64,000 nucleotides of DNA from Hydrogenophaga sp. PAMC20947 (lineage in GTDB: Bacteria; Pseudomonadota; Gammaproteobacteria; Burkholderiales; Burkholderiaceae_C): the NCBI RefSeq assembly GCF_004795855.1, contig NZ_CP039252.1, forward strand, positions 4,526,001 through 4,590,000, written 5' to 3'. The position numbers were made by a program, and so were the translations under genes. Below the pieces are notes generated by a model. The model was given only the letters and a program-made list of their open reading frames with translations, was not told the origin of the DNA and did no database searches. The first letter of the stretch is position 1. Each line of letters opens with the position of its first letter. Of the stretch, positions 35,124 to 44,871 are shown one piece after another.

Positions 35124-35184
35124 ACAGCCTGCAGCCCTCTCGAAGTAAAATGCCGGGTTTCCCCTTGAATTTGAAAGCCTTGCC

Positions 35185-36276
35185 ATGAGCCTCCAATGCG
35201 GCATCGTGGGCCTGCCCAACGTCGGCAAGTCCACCCTTTTTAACGCGCTGACCAAGGCTGGCATCGCGGCTGAAAACTACCCCTTCTGCACCATCGAGCC
35301 CAATACCGGCGTGGTGGAAGTGCCCGATCCGCGCTTGGCGCAGCTGGCCCAGGTGGTGGAGCCCGAGCGCGTGGTTCCGGCCATTGTGGAGTTTGTGGAC
35401 ATCGCCGGTCTGGTGGCCGGGGCGAGCACGGGCGAAGGCTTGGGCAACAAGTTTTTGGCCCACATCCGCGAGACCGACGCCATCGTGAACGTGGTTCGCT
35501 GCTTTGAAGACGACAACGTGATCCACGTGGCCAACAAGGTGGACCCGATTGCCGATATTGAGGTGATCCAGACCGAACTGTGCCTGGCCGATCTGGCCGC
35601 CGTTGAGAAAGCCTTGCACCGCGTGAGCAAGACAGCCCGTTCCGGCGACAAGGAATCCATCAAGCAGGTGGCAATCCTGGAGAGGTGCCTCGCTGCGCTC
35701 AACGATACCCAGCCGGTGCGCACCATCGATTTCAGCAAGGATGAACAGGTCCAGCTCAAGCAATTTTTTCTGATCACCGCCAAGCCGGCGATGTTCGTGG
35801 CCAATGTCTCGGAAGACGGCTTCGAGAACAATCCCATGCTGGACCGCCTGAAGGCTTTTGCCGACAAGCAAAACGCCCCCGTGGTGGCCATTTGCGCCAA
35901 GATCGAAGCCGAGCTGTCCGAGATGGACGATGCCGACCGCCTGGATTTCCTGAAAGAACTGGGCCAGGACGAACCCGGCCTGAACCGCTTGACCCGCGCC
36001 GCTTATACCCTGCTGGGTCTGCAGACCTATTTCACCGCAGGCGTGAAAGAAGTGCGCGCGTGGACGATTCACGTCGGCGACACCGGCCCCCAGGCGGCTG
36101 GCGCGATCCACACCGATTTTGAGAAGGGTTACATCCGAGCCCAGACCATTGGTTTTGATGATTTCATCGCGTTCAAGGGTGAGCAGGGCGCCAAAGATGC
36201 GGGCAAGATGCGCGCCGAAGGCAAGGACTACGTCGTCAAGGATGGCGACGTGATGAACTTCCTTTTCTCGTCCTGA
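35185..36276 (+). CDS. ychF: Redox-regulated ATPase YchF
   Basis: 363-aa Obg-related P-loop protein that hydrolyses ATP rather than GTP. Seen: [15 protein letters not shown], the unusual G4 region, [20 protein letters not shown], a coiled-coil insertion, and the C-terminal TGS domain ending [19 protein letters not shown]. It binds ribosomes and is linked to oxidative stress. A TAAAAT at 35146-35151 is a possible -10. The following pseudouridine-synthase-like gene starts 8 bp later. Confidence 0.96.
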   Translation: MSLQCGIVGLPNVGKSTLFNALTKAGIAAENYPFCTIEPNTGVVEVPDPRLAQLAQVVEPERVVPAIVEFVDIAGLVAGASTGEGLGNKFLAHIRETDAIVNVVRCFEDDNVIHVANKVDPIADIEVIQTELCLADLAAVEKALHRVSKTARSGDKESIKQVAILERCLAALNDTQPVRTIDFSKDEQVQLKQFFLITAKPAMFVANVSEDGFENNPMLDRLKAFADKQNAPVVAICAKIEAELSEMDDADRLDFLKELGQDEPGLNRLTRAAYTLLGLQTYFTAGVKEVRAWTIHVGDTGPQAAGAIHTDFEKGYIRAQTIGFDDFIAFKGEQGAKDAGKMRAEGKDYVVKDGDVMNFLFSS

Positions 36277-36284
36277 GCCCAGCC

Positions 36285-37061
36285 ATGAACCAAGCTGCAC
36301 GGCCCGAGCCACAGCGTCTGGCCAAGCGGCTGGCGAACCAGCTGCCGTGCTCGCGCAGCGATGCCGAGAGCTATATCGCCGGCGGCTGGGTGCGCGTGGA
36401 TGGGCAAGTGGTTGAAGAGCCCATGGCACGCGTACACGATGCGCAGGTGGTCACGCTGGATGCCAAAGCCAAGCTGGAAAGCCTCGATGCCGTCACGCTC
36501 ATCTGGCACAAGCCGTCGGGTCAGGCCCTGCCCGATGGCGAGATCGTGCCCGACGAATGGGCCGGCCAATTGATGACGCAGGCGACGCGCTTCAAGGGCG
36601 ACCGCTCGGGGGTGCGCACGCTGAAGGCCCATCTGCACAAGCTGTTGTCCGTGGCGCCCATGGAGCCACGAGACAGCGGGCTGATGGTGTTCACCCAAAA
36701 CGTGGGGGTGGCCCGCAAGGTGTCGGACACATCAAGCCAGATCGAACACGAGTGGCAAGTCCGCATCCGTGGCGAAGCCGGCCTGCAAGACGATGCCGAG
36801 CGGCGGGATGCCATCATCCAGTCGCTACAAAAAACAGTGTTTTTTGATGGCTGGGCCTTGCCCAAGGCCAAAGCCAGCTGGCAGAGCGAGCTGCGCTTGC
36901 GGATGGCGATCAAGGGCGCGGTGCCCGGCCAGGTGGTCCATTTGTGCAAGCGCGCAGGTGTGCAGATTACCGGCATGGAGCGCATGCGACTGGGCCGCAT
37001 TGGCCTGGCCGGGTTGCCGGTGGGCGAGTGGCGTTACTTGCTGGGATACGAGCGCTTCTGA
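36285..37061 (+). CDS. RsuA/RluF-type pseudouridine synthase homologue with altered active site
   Basis: 258-aa protein: S4 RNA-binding domain (LANQLPCSRSDAESYIAGGWVRVDG, given here as start LANQLPCSRS and end GGWVRVDG) and an RsuA-like catalytic fold (TLIWHKPSGQALPDG; RLGRIGLAGLPVGEWRYL). The catalytic motif GRLDxxxxGL of the family is APMEPRDSGL here: the Asp position holds Glu127 and the Arg is Pro. The C-terminal NRQIRR motif is replaced by PGQVVH. It follows ychF closely. Probably an RNA-binding protein with lost or changed synthase activity; this is inference. Confidence 0.8.
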   Translation: MNQAARPEPQRLAKRLANQLPCSRSDAESYIAGGWVRVDGQVVEEPMARVHDAQVVTLDAKAKLESLDAVTLIWHKPSGQALPDGEIVPDEWAGQLMTQATRFKGDRSGVRTLKAHLHKLLSVAPMEPRDSGLMVFTQNVGVARKVSDTSSQIEHEWQVRIRGEAGLQDDAERRDAIIQSLQKTVFFDGWALPKAKASWQSELRLRMAIKGAVPGQVVHLCKRAGVQITGMERMRLGRIGLAGLPVGEWRYLLGYERF

Positions 37062-38245
37062 ATTCGCGCGGCCCACAGGCTCAAGGCCATGGCCGTGAGC
37101 ATGACCACCAGGCTCACCTGGTGCAGGCGCAGCATGTGGCCGTGTGCGATGAGGATGCCCCCCAAGGCTGCGCCCATGGCCTGGCCTCCGTACATGGCTG
37201 ATGTGTTCAGCGCGACGGTGGCGGGCGCCAGCTCAGGTGCCTCTTGCACCAGGCGTGCTTGCTGGGCAGAATTCGAAGAAAAACACCCCAGTGCCCAGGG
37301 CACAGCGATCAACGCTTGTGGCCAAAATCCGTAACGGCCCAGTGGCCAGAGCAACAGGCTCAGCGCGATCAGGCCCAGCGTGATCAACACGGCACGCGCC
37401 GTCCCCACGCGATCAACCCAGCGGGAGAGGCCCAGGTTGCCCGCCAATCCAAACACGCCGAACCAGAGGAACATCAGCGCCAGCGTGCCGCTGGTCGCGC
37501 CGATGGTCTGGTTCAGGTAAGGGGCGAAATAGGAAAACAGAATGAACTGGCCGAAGGAATAGGTCAGCGTCACGCTCAAGGTCACCATGAGCGTGGGGGA
37601 GCCGAGCGTTTGCCCCCAGGCGCGGCGTGTGAGCGCCGCTGGCCGGATACCCGACGGCATGACGCGCCAGATCCAGATGGCGACCACGATTGATGACACA
37701 GCCACAAGTGCGAAGGCCCATCGCCAGCTGGAAACCCCAGCGATCCAGGCCGACAAAGGCATGCCCATGACCGAAGCCACCGACCAGCCCAGAAAGACAA
37801 AGGTGATCGCTCTCCCGCGCTGGGCTGGCGAGACCATCAGGCCCACGCTGGCCGCGGCTTGCGGCGTGAAAATCGCCGGAGCGATCACGGTCAGAATGCG
37901 CAGCGGCAGCAAGCTGGCGTAGTCGGGTGCCAGGGCGCTGATGCCGGTCATGACGCCGTACCACAGCAATGAAATGGTGAGCAGTTTGCGCCGGTCCCAG
38001 CCGGCGACGATGCCGGCAAACAGCGGAGCGCCCACCCCCATCAGGATGGCCGCGGCTGTGATGAGCTGACCAGCCTGCGGAATGGAAATGGCCAGCGAAC
38101 GGCTGATGTCGTTCAGCGCGCCCGGCACCATCATCACACCGGTGCCGATCACGACGTTGCCCACCATCAACGCCCAAAGGGCATGGGGCAGCGAGGTGGT
38201 CTGGACGGGCGACGGATGGGGCATGTGAAGGATGGGGTGCGGCAA
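37034..38245 (-). CDS. MFS transporter
   Basis: 403-aa protein with 12 predicted helices in the major-facilitator pattern (DHA1-like: ALNDISRSLAISIPQAGQL in loop 1, GWDRRKLLTISLL at the loop 2-3 motif). It resembles sugar-efflux or drug-efflux carriers; substrate unknown. The start may be 38245 or the Met at 38224. It converges with the pseudouridine-synthase-like gene, the two 3' ends overlapping by 28 bp. Confidence 0.85.
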   Translation of the reverse strand: MPHPILHMPHPSPVQTTSLPHALWALMVGNVVIGTGVMMVPGALNDISRSLAISIPQAGQLITAAAILMGVGAPLFAGIVAGWDRRKLLTISLLWYGVMTGISALAPDYASLLPLRILTVIAPAIFTPQAAASVGLMVSPAQRGRAITFVFLGWSVASVMGMPLSAWIAGVSSWRWAFALVAVSSIVVAIWIWRVMPSGIRPAALTRRAWGQTLGSPTLMVTLSVTLTYSFGQFILFSYFAPYLNQTIGATSGTLALMFLWFGVFGLAGNLGLSRWVDRVGTARAVLITLGLIALSLLLWPLGRYGFWPQALIAVPWALGCFSSNSAQQARLVQEAPELAPATVALNTSAMYGGQAMGAALGGILIAHGHMLRLHQVSLVVMLTAMALSLWAARIQKRSYPSK

Positions 38246-38299
38246 TGCTGTTGGGTGAGCGCTGGAGGGTTGAGTATCGGGGTCTTGGCGCCCGAAGCC

Positions 38300-38785
38300 T
38301 CAAAAAGGCAGTCCCCCAGGGAACACCTGGAGCAGGGCGATGGTGAGCACGATGTAGCGCAGCAATTTGCCCACCGCCATGTAGGCCACGCAGGGCCAGA
38401 AAGGAAACTTCAGCCAGCCGGCCACTGCGCACAAAGGGTCACCGATGATTGGCAGCCACGAAAGCAGGCAGGCTTTGGGCCCGAAGCGCTGCAGCCAGGC
38501 CAGCGCCCTCAACTCCGTGGTTTGTCCGTGCCGGGCTTTGTCCACCATGCGGTGGGCGCCCAGGCCCATGAACCAGCTAAAAGCGCCGCCAGCGGTGTTG
38601 CCCACCGTGGCCACCGCGATGGCGGGCCAGAACAGATCTGGATTGAGTTTGAGCAAACCAAAAAGCGCCGCCTCCGAGCCCACGGGCAACAGCGTGGCGG
38701 AAATAAAGGACACCACAAACAGCGTGCCCAGGCCCGCCTCGGGCATGGCCAGCCAGTGCAGCAGGGAAGTCAACCAGTCGGGCAT
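38300..38785 (-). CDS. yqaA: YqaA family (VTT/DedA-like) membrane protein
   Basis: 161-aa membrane protein with the VTT-type pattern: LPVGSEAALFGLLKLNPDL, TVGNTAGGAFSWFMGLG, and SWLPIIGDPLCAVAGWLKF. E. coli YqaA has similar length and no firmly known role; related DedA proteins affect lipid carrier transport. An alternative Met at 38818 would add 11 residues. It lies upstream of, and divergent from, dusB. Confidence 0.85.
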   Translation of the reverse strand: MPDWLTSLLHWLAMPEAGLGTLFVVSFISATLLPVGSEAALFGLLKLNPDLFWPAIAVATVGNTAGGAFSWFMGLGAHRMVDKARHGQTTELRALAWLQRFGPKACLLSWLPIIGDPLCAVAGWLKFPFWPCVAYMAVGKLLRYIVLTIALLQVFPGGLPF

Positions 38786-38843
38786 GTGTGGAAAAGGGAT
38801 CGATGTGGAGGGCAGCATATCGCCTGCTGAAAAAACAGGCAGA

Positions 38844-38849
38844 TACAAT
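38844..38849 (+). promoter_or_regulatory. -10 element of the dusB-fis-purH promoter
   Basis: TACAAT lies about 59 bp before the preferred dusB ATG (38908). It overlaps an in-frame upstream ATG (38848), which argues against that ATG as the translation start. A small inverted repeat (GCCTG/CAGGC) lies just upstream. The -35 is weak. Confidence 0.45.
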
Positions 38850-38907
38850 GCCCATCCCTGTGGCGCAAAGTGCGCCGACCCCAAAGCCGTCCGATTTTCA
38901 CACGCTC

Positions 38908-39948
38908 ATGCAATTGGGTCCGTATACCCTGTCCAACGCCTTGTTCGTCGCGCCCATGGCCGGCGTGACAGATCGGCCGTTTCGCAAGCTCTGCAAGGAG
39001 CTGGGCGCGGGCTACGCTGTGAGCGAGATGGTGACGTCCCGGCCCGACCTGCAAGACAGCCTGAAGACTTCGCGCCGAGCCAACCACGATGGTGAAACTT
39101 CCCCCATCGCCGTGCAGATTGCCGGCACAGATGCCCAGATGATGGCCGACGCCGCCCGGTACAACATGGACCGTGGCGCACAGATCATTGACATCAACAT
39201 GGGTTGCCCCGCCAAGAAGGTGTGCAACAAATGGGCGGGCTCGGCCCTGATGCAAGATGAGGCGTTGGCGATCGAGATTGTGGAAGCCGTGGTGAAAGCC
39301 TGCGAACCACACGGTGTCCCCGTTACGCTCAAAATGCGCACAGGCTGGTGTGCCGAGGTGCGCAACGCGCCCGCGCTGGCTCTGGCGGCTGAAAGCGTGG
39401 GGATTCAAATGTTGACTGTTCACGGGCGCACCCGCGAGCAGGGCTACAAGGGTTTCGCCGAGCACGAGACCGTGGCCTTGATCAAGAGCCGGGTGAACAT
39501 TCCCGTGGTGGCCAATGGCGACATCACATCGCCCGAGATGGCCCGAGACGTTCTTGCGCGCACCGGCGCCGACGCCATTATGATTGGCCGCGCCGCCCAG
39601 GGGCGCCCCTGGATTTTCCGCGAAATCGCCCACTTTCTGGCCACAGGCGAACACCTGCCGCCGCCCGGTTTGTTGGAAGTCAAGGGCTGGTTGCTGGAGC
39701 ACTTGCACGATCATTACGCACTGTATGGCGAGTACACGGGCGTGCGGAGCGCGCGCAAGCATCTGGGCTGGTATGCCCGCTCGCTGCCGGTGTCGCCGCT
39801 GGTGTACGACGCGTTTCGCAGCCGCATCAATACCCTGACTTCGGCTGAAGAACAGTTGCTCTGCGTGAGCGAAAGCTTCGACAGTTGGCACCACAGCCCC
39901 ACCCCCTTACACCCGACCACAGAAGAACCCTGGAGACTGGCCGCATGA
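38908..39948 (+). CDS. dusB: tRNA-dihydrouridine synthase DusB
   Basis: 346-aa FMN enzyme that reduces uridine 17 in the tRNA D-loop. Motifs: LFVAPMAGVTDRPFRKL, the NMGCPAKKVCNKWAGSAL motif with catalytic Cys, VHGRTREQGYKG, VVANGDITS, and GRAAQGRPWIF. I chose the ATG at 38908 (MQLGPYTL); an upstream ATG at 38848 overlaps the likely -10. dusB directly precedes fis, as in E. coli, with a tiny ORF bridging the two. Confidence 0.93.
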   Translation: MQLGPYTLSNALFVAPMAGVTDRPFRKLCKELGAGYAVSEMVTSRPDLQDSLKTSRRANHDGETSPIAVQIAGTDAQMMADAARYNMDRGAQIIDINMGCPAKKVCNKWAGSALMQDEALAIEIVEAVVKACEPHGVPVTLKMRTGWCAEVRNAPALALAAESVGIQMLTVHGRTREQGYKGFAEHETVALIKSRVNIPVVANGDITSPEMARDVLARTGADAIMIGRAAQGRPWIFREIAHFLATGEHLPPPGLLEVKGWLLEHLHDHYALYGEYTGVRSARKHLGWYARSLPVSPLVYDAFRSRINTLTSAEEQLLCVSESFDSWHHSPTPLHPTTEEPWRLAA

Positions 39949-40013
39949 ACATTGAGGTGTGCCGCAGCGTGCACTCCAACGGTTCGAGCCAAGCCCACAA
40001 GGCATTTACATGA
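39945..40013 (+). CDS. 22-codon ORF bridging dusB and fis
   Basis: The ATG at 39945 overlaps the dusB stop in ATGA, and its own stop overlaps the fis ATG in a second ATGA. The frame holds 22 codons (MNIEVCRSVHSNGSSQ to KAFT). GGAG lies 9 bp before the start. There is no sign of a functional peptide; the arrangement suggests translational coupling from dusB to fis. This is a candidate, not a proven gene. Confidence 0.4.
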   Translation: MNIEVCRSVHSNGSSQAHKAFT

Positions 40014-40246
40014 GCAAGCACAACCTGCACGACTGCGTCCGCGGCAGTCTGGAAGACTATTTTCGCGACCTGGATGGAACCGACCCGGCGGGCCTGCACG
40101 ACATGCTGGTCAAGGCCGTGGAAAAGCCCTTGCTGGAAGTGGTGATGCAGCAGTCGCAAAACAACCAGTCGCGTGCGGCCCAGTGGCTGGGCCTGAACCG
40201 CAACACGTTGCGTAAAAAATTGCTGGAGCACAAGCTCATCGACTGA
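40010..40246 (+). CDS. fis: Nucleoid-associated protein / transcription factor Fis
   Basis: 78-aa DNA-bending protein with the Fis C-terminal HTH ([21 protein letters not shown]). The ATG at 40010 follows AAGG and overlaps the stop of the 22-codon ORF. A longer frame opens at 39959, but its extra residues are not Fis-like. Fis acts on growth-linked promoters such as rRNA operons. purH starts 62 bp downstream. Confidence 0.93.
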   Translation: MSKHNLHDCVRGSLEDYFRDLDGTDPAGLHDMLVKAVEKPLLEVVMQQSQNNQSRAAQWLGLNRNTLRKKLLEHKLID

Positions 40247-40308
40247 GCGCCGCTTGTGCGCGCCTCACAAACAACTTCGAATTTCAAACCCTTCCGAGAC
40301 CCATTCCC

Positions 40309-41895
40309 ATGCGAGCACTCATTTCCGTCTCCGACAAGACCGGCATCGTTGAACTGGCCCAGACCCTTCACAGTCTGGGCGTGGCCTTGATTTCCACCGG
40401 TGGTACGGCCAAGCTGCTCGCTGAAAAAGGCCTGCCAGTGACCGAGGTGGCCGAAGTCACGGATTTTCCTGAGATGCTTGATGGCCGTGTGAAAACCTTG
40501 CACCCCAAGGTGCATGGGGGTTTGCTGGCGCGTCGCGATGTACCGGAACACATGGCGGCCCTGAAGACCCACGGCATCGACACCATCGACCTCCTGATCG
40601 TCAACCTCTACCCGTTTGAGGCCACCGTCGCAAAAGCGGGCTGCACGCTGGAAGATGCCATCGAAAACATCGACATCGGTGGCCCCGCCATGGTTCGCAG
40701 CGCAGCGAAAAACTGGAAAGACGTCGCAGTGTTGACCGACGCGGCCCAGTACCCCGCCGTGATCGACGAGCTCAAAACGAGCGGAAAACTCAGCGACAAG
40801 ACTCGCTTTGCGTTGTCGGTGGCCGCGTTCAACCGCATCAGTCAGTACGACGGCGCCATCAGCGACTACCTCTCCAACATCCAGTTCGAAGAGGGCGTGA
40901 GTGTGCCCAAGCAGCACAACTACCCCGGTCAGATCAATGGTCGCTTCATCAAGCTGCAAGACCTGCGCTACGGCGAAAACCCGCACCAGACCGCAGCCTT
41001 CTACCGCGATCTGTCTCCTGCGCCCGGCTCCCTGGTGACCGCGAAGCAGCTGCAGGGCAAAGAGCTCAGCTACAACAACATCGCCGATGCCGACGCCGCC
41101 TGGGAGTGCGTCAAAAGCTTCGATGCTCCGGCCTGCGTGATCGTCAAACACGCCAACCCCTGTGGCGTGGCCGTGGGCAAAGATGCGCTGGAGAGCTACA
41201 GCAAGGCGTTTCAGACCGACCCCACCAGCGCCTTTGGCGGCATCATCGCCTTCAACCGTCCGGTGGACAAAGCCGCGGCCGAAGCGGTGAGCAAGCAGTT
41301 TGTCGAAGTGCTGATGGCGCCCGGCTACAGCGAAGAAGCCCTGGCGATCTTCAAAGCCAAGGCCAATGTGCGTGTGCTGGAAATCGCCCTGCCGCCGGGT
41401 GGTCCGACCGCATGGGATCAAGGCTCGAACCTCACCGACATCAAACGCATTGGCTCGGGCTTGCTGATGCAAAGTGCAGACAACCATGTGCTCTCGCGCG
41501 CCGACCTGAAGGTGGTGAGCAAGCTGCAGCCGAGCGAGCAACAGCTTGAAGACCTGATGTTCGCTTGGAAGGTCGCCAAGTTCGTGAAATCCAACGCCAT
41601 CGTGTTCTGCAAAGACGGCATGACCATGGGCGTGGGCGCCGGCCAGATGAGCCGCCTCGATTCGGCCCGCATCGCCAGCATCAAGGCCGAACACGCCAAA
41701 CTCACGCTCCAAGGCACGGCTGTGGCCAGTGATGCCTTTTTCCCCTTCCGCGACGGCCTCGATGTGGTGGTGGACGCGGGCGCAAGCTGTGTGATCCAGC
41801 CAGGTGGCTCCATGCGTGATCAGGAAGTGATCGACGCCGCTGATGAGCGCGGCGTGGTGATGGTGACCACGGGCGTTCGCCACTTCAGGCACTGA
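40309..41895 (+). CDS. purH: Bifunctional AICAR formyltransferase / IMP cyclohydrolase
   Basis: 528-aa enzyme of the last two steps of purine synthesis. The N-terminal MGS-like cyclohydrolase domain begins [18 protein letters not shown] and has [15 protein letters not shown]; the C-terminal formyltransferase part has [28 protein letters not shown] and [14 protein letters not shown]. Length is standard. It is the last gene of dusB-fis-purH and ends before a strong terminator. Confidence 0.97.
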   Translation: MRALISVSDKTGIVELAQTLHSLGVALISTGGTAKLLAEKGLPVTEVAEVTDFPEMLDGRVKTLHPKVHGGLLARRDVPEHMAALKTHGIDTIDLLIVNLYPFEATVAKAGCTLEDAIENIDIGGPAMVRSAAKNWKDVAVLTDAAQYPAVIDELKTSGKLSDKTRFALSVAAFNRISQYDGAISDYLSNIQFEEGVSVPKQHNYPGQINGRFIKLQDLRYGENPHQTAAFYRDLSPAPGSLVTAKQLQGKELSYNNIADADAAWECVKSFDAPACVIVKHANPCGVAVGKDALESYSKAFQTDPTSAFGGIIAFNRPVDKAAAEAVSKQFVEVLMAPGYSEEALAIFKAKANVRVLEIALPPGGPTAWDQGSNLTDIKRIGSGLLMQSADNHVLSRADLKVVSKLQPSEQQLEDLMFAWKVAKFVKSNAIVFCKDGMTMGVGAGQMSRLDSARIASIKAEHAKLTLQGTAVASDAFFPFRDGLDVVVDAGASCVIQPGGSMRDQEVIDAADERGVVMVTTGVRHFRH

Positions 41896-41926
41896 ATCTG
41901 GCTCCCCCCGCGCCGCCCTCGAACTG

Positions 41927-41960
41927 AAGGCACCTCGCTCCGGGCGAGGTGCCTTTTTTT
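41927..41960 (+). terminator. Intrinsic terminator after purH
   Basis: AGGCACCTCGC (41928-41938) pairs perfectly with GCGAGGTGCCT (41944-41954) over a 5-nt loop, followed by seven T. It sits in the gap between the convergent purH and hemL stops, 31 bp past purH. On the other strand there is no long T-run, so it mainly serves purH. Confidence 0.92.
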
Positions 41961-43254
41961 ACAGGGTTTTGAAGACTTCTTTGGCGGCTGAGACGGTGTC
42001 GGCGATGTCCTGTGCCGTGTGTGCAGCACTCACGAACCCCGCTTCATACAACGCCGGCGCGATGTACACCCCGCGGTCCAGCAGGCCGTGGAACAGCTTG
42101 TTGAAGCGGGTGCTGTCGGTGGTCATCACCTTGGCATAGTTCTGAGGGAGTTCGTCGAAAAGGAACACCCCGAACATGCCACCTTGGCTGTCGCCGCAGA
42201 AGGGGATGCCTTCGGCCTTCGCGGCGGCGGTGAGGCCATCCACCAGCGAGCGTGTGGTCGCTGAGAGTTTGTCGAAGAAGCCCGGCTTCTGGATTTCTTT
42301 CAGCGTCGCCAATCCGCATGCGGTGGCCACAGGGTTGCCGCTCAGGGTGCCTGCCTGGTACACCGTGCCCAGGGGGGCCAGCTGCTCCATCACGGCGCGC
42401 TTGGCACCAAATGCGGCCAAGGGCATGCCCCCACCAATGACCTTGCCCATGATGGTCATGTCGGGCTCAAAGCCTGGGATGAGCTGGGCATAAACGCTTT
42501 GTGCGCCGCCCAGGGCCACGCGGAAACCGGTCATCACTTCGTCAAAGGCAAACAGGGCACCGTGTTCGGTACAGAGCTCGCGGCAGCGCTTCATGAACGG
42601 CACTGAGGAGCGCACAAAGTTCATGTTGCCGGCAATGGGCTCGATGATCAGGCAGGCGACCTCGTGGCCATACTCGGCGAAGGCAGCCTCGATCTGCTCC
42701 ACGTTGTTGTATTCCAGAACCATGGTGTGTTGCACCACCTCTGGCGGTACGCCGGCGCTGGTTGCCGTGCCAAAGGTGGCCAGACCCGATCCGGCTTTCA
42801 CCAGCAGCGCATCGGCGTGGCCGTGGTAGCAGCCTTCGAATTTGATGATCCTTTTGCGCCCGGTGGCGCCGCGGGCCAGCCGGATGGCGCTCATGCCGGC
42901 TTCGGTGCCGGAGCTGACCAGGCGCACCATGTCAATGCTGGGCACCAGCTTGATGATTTCTTCGGCCAGCTCGATCTCGCGCTCGGTAGGGGCACCGAAA
43001 GAGAAGCCCTCCAGAGCCGCTTTTTGCACCGCTTCCAGCACGGCCGGGTGGCCGTGTCCCAGGATCATCGGGCCCCAGGACCCGATGTAGTCGATGTATT
43101 TCTGGCCGTTCGCATCCCAGAAGTAAGCGCCTTGTGCGCGCTGTACAAAACGTGGCGTACCACCCACGGCTTTGAAGGCGCGTACCGGTGAGTTCACGCC
43201 ACCGGGAATGAGGGCTTTGGCGCGGTCGAAGAGGATTTGGTTGCGGTCGGTCAT
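41959..43254 (-). CDS. hemL: Glutamate-1-semialdehyde 2,1-aminomutase
   Basis: 431-aa PLP enzyme making 5-aminolevulinate in the C5 haem pathway. Motifs: [19 protein letters not shown] near the N-terminus, [32 protein letters not shown], and the PLP lysine in [14 protein letters not shown]. The ATG at 43254 is the family start ([15 protein letters not shown]). thiD lies 122 bp upstream on the same strand. Confidence 0.96.
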   Translation of the reverse strand: MTDRNQILFDRAKALIPGGVNSPVRAFKAVGGTPRFVQRAQGAYFWDANGQKYIDYIGSWGPMILGHGHPAVLEAVQKAALEGFSFGAPTEREIELAEEIIKLVPSIDMVRLVSSGTEAGMSAIRLARGATGRKRIIKFEGCYHGHADALLVKAGSGLATFGTATSAGVPPEVVQHTMVLEYNNVEQIEAAFAEYGHEVACLIIEPIAGNMNFVRSSVPFMKRCRELCTEHGALFAFDEVMTGFRVALGGAQSVYAQLIPGFEPDMTIMGKVIGGGMPLAAFGAKRAVMEQLAPLGTVYQAGTLSGNPVATACGLATLKEIQKPGFFDKLSATTRSLVDGLTAAAKAEGIPFCGDSQGGMFGVFLFDELPQNYAKVMTTDSTRFNKLFHGLLDRGVYIAPALYEAGFVSAAHTAQDIADTVSAAKEVFKTL

Positions 43255-43376
43255 GGTGGTTGTCTTTGGATGCAAATCAACAAGGGGTATTGAGCAAAGG
43301 GAGGGGCCTGTGTGGAGCAGCCGCTGGTGGGCCAGGCAAGCGGCTCCTGTCCATCAATGGGCCTGTGCTTGCGGGC

Positions 43377-44306
43377 TCAGTGCCGGGTGGTGTCCAGGGG
43401 GAAATCGTTGGCATCCAGCGTCCCGGCACCAGCAGGCTCGTCGGCACCGTCGTCGTCTTCGTGTGCCCAGAACAGGCGGTCGGGAATCGCGTGCCCCATG
43501 CCGGGTTGAAAGCCTGCGTCCAGGCATTGGTCCAGGTAGGTGAGGGCCTCGGCGCAGGCAGCCTGCAGATCAGATCCTCCTGCAATCAAGGCACACAGGG
43601 CTGCCGATAGCGTGTCGCCGGCGCCGCCGAACGTGGCTTCGAACCGCTCGTACCGCGCCGTTGCCAGCACAGATTCAGGCGAGGCCAGATGGCTTTCCAG
43701 GTACTGATCCGCAGCATTGAATCCTGTGACCAGCGTGTAGGGCACACCGTGCTCAGCAGCCGCGCGTGCGACGTCACGCGGACCCGGGGTCCGGTCACCG
43801 TCCCAATCGGGCAACAGCCAACGGCACAGCGTGCTGTGATTGCCCACCAGGACCGTGGTCTGGGGCAGCAGCAATTCGGTGCAGGCATCCAGGTACGAGT
43901 CGATGGCCAGTTCATCCCACCACGACAGATCGGGCATGTAGGTGATCACCGGAATCTGCGCGTAGTCGGTGGTGATGGCGGCGATTGCACTGAGGTTTTC
44001 CGGGCTGCCCACAAAGCCGACTTTGAAGGCTTGCACAGGCATGTCCTCCAGCGCACAGCGCGCCTGATCGGTCACCGCCTCTTCGTCGAAAGCGAAGTGG
44101 TCGTGGATCTCGGTGGTGTCGCGCACATAGCAACCGGTGACCACAGCCAGCACATGCGCTGAAGCGCTGGACATGGCGGTCAGGTCTGCCGCCAACCCGC
44201 CTGTTCCACTGGGATCATTGGCGTTGAAGGTCATCACGCAAGGCAAGCCCTCCGCGACGGGTGTTTCGCTGATGGCGTCTTCTGCTGCGTCAGGGATGTT
44301 GGGCAT
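43377..44306 (-). CDS. thiD: Hydroxymethylpyrimidine/phosphomethylpyrimidine kinase ThiD
   Basis: 309-aa ribokinase-like enzyme of thiamine synthesis that phosphorylates HMP and HMP-P. The substrate motif is FNANDPSGTGGLAADLTAM and the catalytic GAGD appears in TFGGAGDTLSAAL. It is longer than usual ThiD (about 265 aa) because of extra residues at the N-terminus and an acidic C-terminal tail (HEDDDGADEPAG). The start may be 44306 or 44345. Its neighbours are hemL and, divergently, rubredoxin. Confidence 0.82.
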   Translation of the reverse strand: MPNIPDAAEDAISETPVAEGLPCVMTFNANDPSGTGGLAADLTAMSSASAHVLAVVTGCYVRDTTEIHDHFAFDEEAVTDQARCALEDMPVQAFKVGFVGSPENLSAIAAITTDYAQIPVITYMPDLSWWDELAIDSYLDACTELLLPQTTVLVGNHSTLCRWLLPDWDGDRTPGPRDVARAAAEHGVPYTLVTGFNAADQYLESHLASPESVLATARYERFEATFGGAGDTLSAALCALIAGGSDLQAACAEALTYLDQCLDAGFQPGMGHAIPDRLFWAHEDDDGADEPAGAGTLDANDFPLDTTRH

Positions 44307-44598
44307 GGGCGTATTGCTTGCGGTGGCATGGGGGGCGGGGATCAATGCACAGCGAAAAGCGGTGCAGGCATTCCGCCTCGCCAGTCATGTTAGCGCAGGC
44401 CATGTGCGGCTTGGGGCGCCGGAGCGGCCCTTTAGACGACCGGGCGTCGGACCCCGTCGCCCATTGTCTCCAAACCCCGTGATACTCGGTGCGAATCATG
44501 CAGTGTGTCCCTAAGGGGAAACCAGTGGGGTTGGCCGCCAAGAGAGAGGACTTGGCTCGATACAATGATTGCATTCTAAGACAATGCCCTCTATAACC

Positions 44599-44772
44599 AT
44601 GACCGACTCGAAGACTTGGATGTGCCTGATTTGTGGCTGGATTTACGATGAAGCCACCGGCGATCCGGAGCATGGCCTTGCGGCGGGAACAGCGTGGGCC
44701 GATGTCCCGATGAACTGGACCTGCCCTGAGTGTGGCGCGCGCAAGGAAGACTTCGAGATGGTGCAAATCTGA
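44599..44772 (+). CDS. Rubredoxin
   Basis: 57-aa iron-sulfur electron carrier with both Cys pairs: WMCLICGWIYDEATG and WTCPECGARKEDF. The ATG at 44599 gives the usual length; an ATG at 44584 would add five residues. TACAAT at 44561-44566 is the probable -10, so the leader is short. Rubredoxin ahead of pilG is an order I recall from related genera; whether it shares a role with the pilus system is unknown. Confidence 0.92.
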   Translation: MTDSKTWMCLICGWIYDEATGDPEHGLAAGTAWADVPMNWTCPECGARKEDFEMVQI

Positions 44773-44805
44773 TCGGGCTTTGCCTCGCCCAGCTTGCCAT
44801 TCACA

Positions 44806-44834
44806 TTGACATTCAGTCCAGGTAGCCATTCAAG
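44806..44834 (+). promoter_or_regulatory. Candidate promoter of the pilG operon
   Basis: TTGACA (44806-44811), a perfect -35, is followed after 17 bp by TTCAAG (44829-44834), a poor -10. It lies 37 bp before the pilG GTG, within the 99-bp gap after rubredoxin. The pil genes may also be read from the rubredoxin promoter. Confidence 0.4.
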
Positions 44835-44871
44835 AGCGCTGTCCTGACACCTTTTCTGGAGCCTTCCTATT

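Noticed and set aside
34765..36429. 554-codon minus-strand frame
   Set aside because: It is antisense to the MOSC gene and ychF; no recognisable domain.
38848..38907. Earlier dusB start
   Set aside because: The ATG at 38848 lies within the probable -10 TACAAT, and the added residues are not DusB-like.
40057..41892. 611-codon minus-strand frame
   Set aside because: It lies antisense to fis and purH, both of which are certain; its composition is that of a shadow frame.
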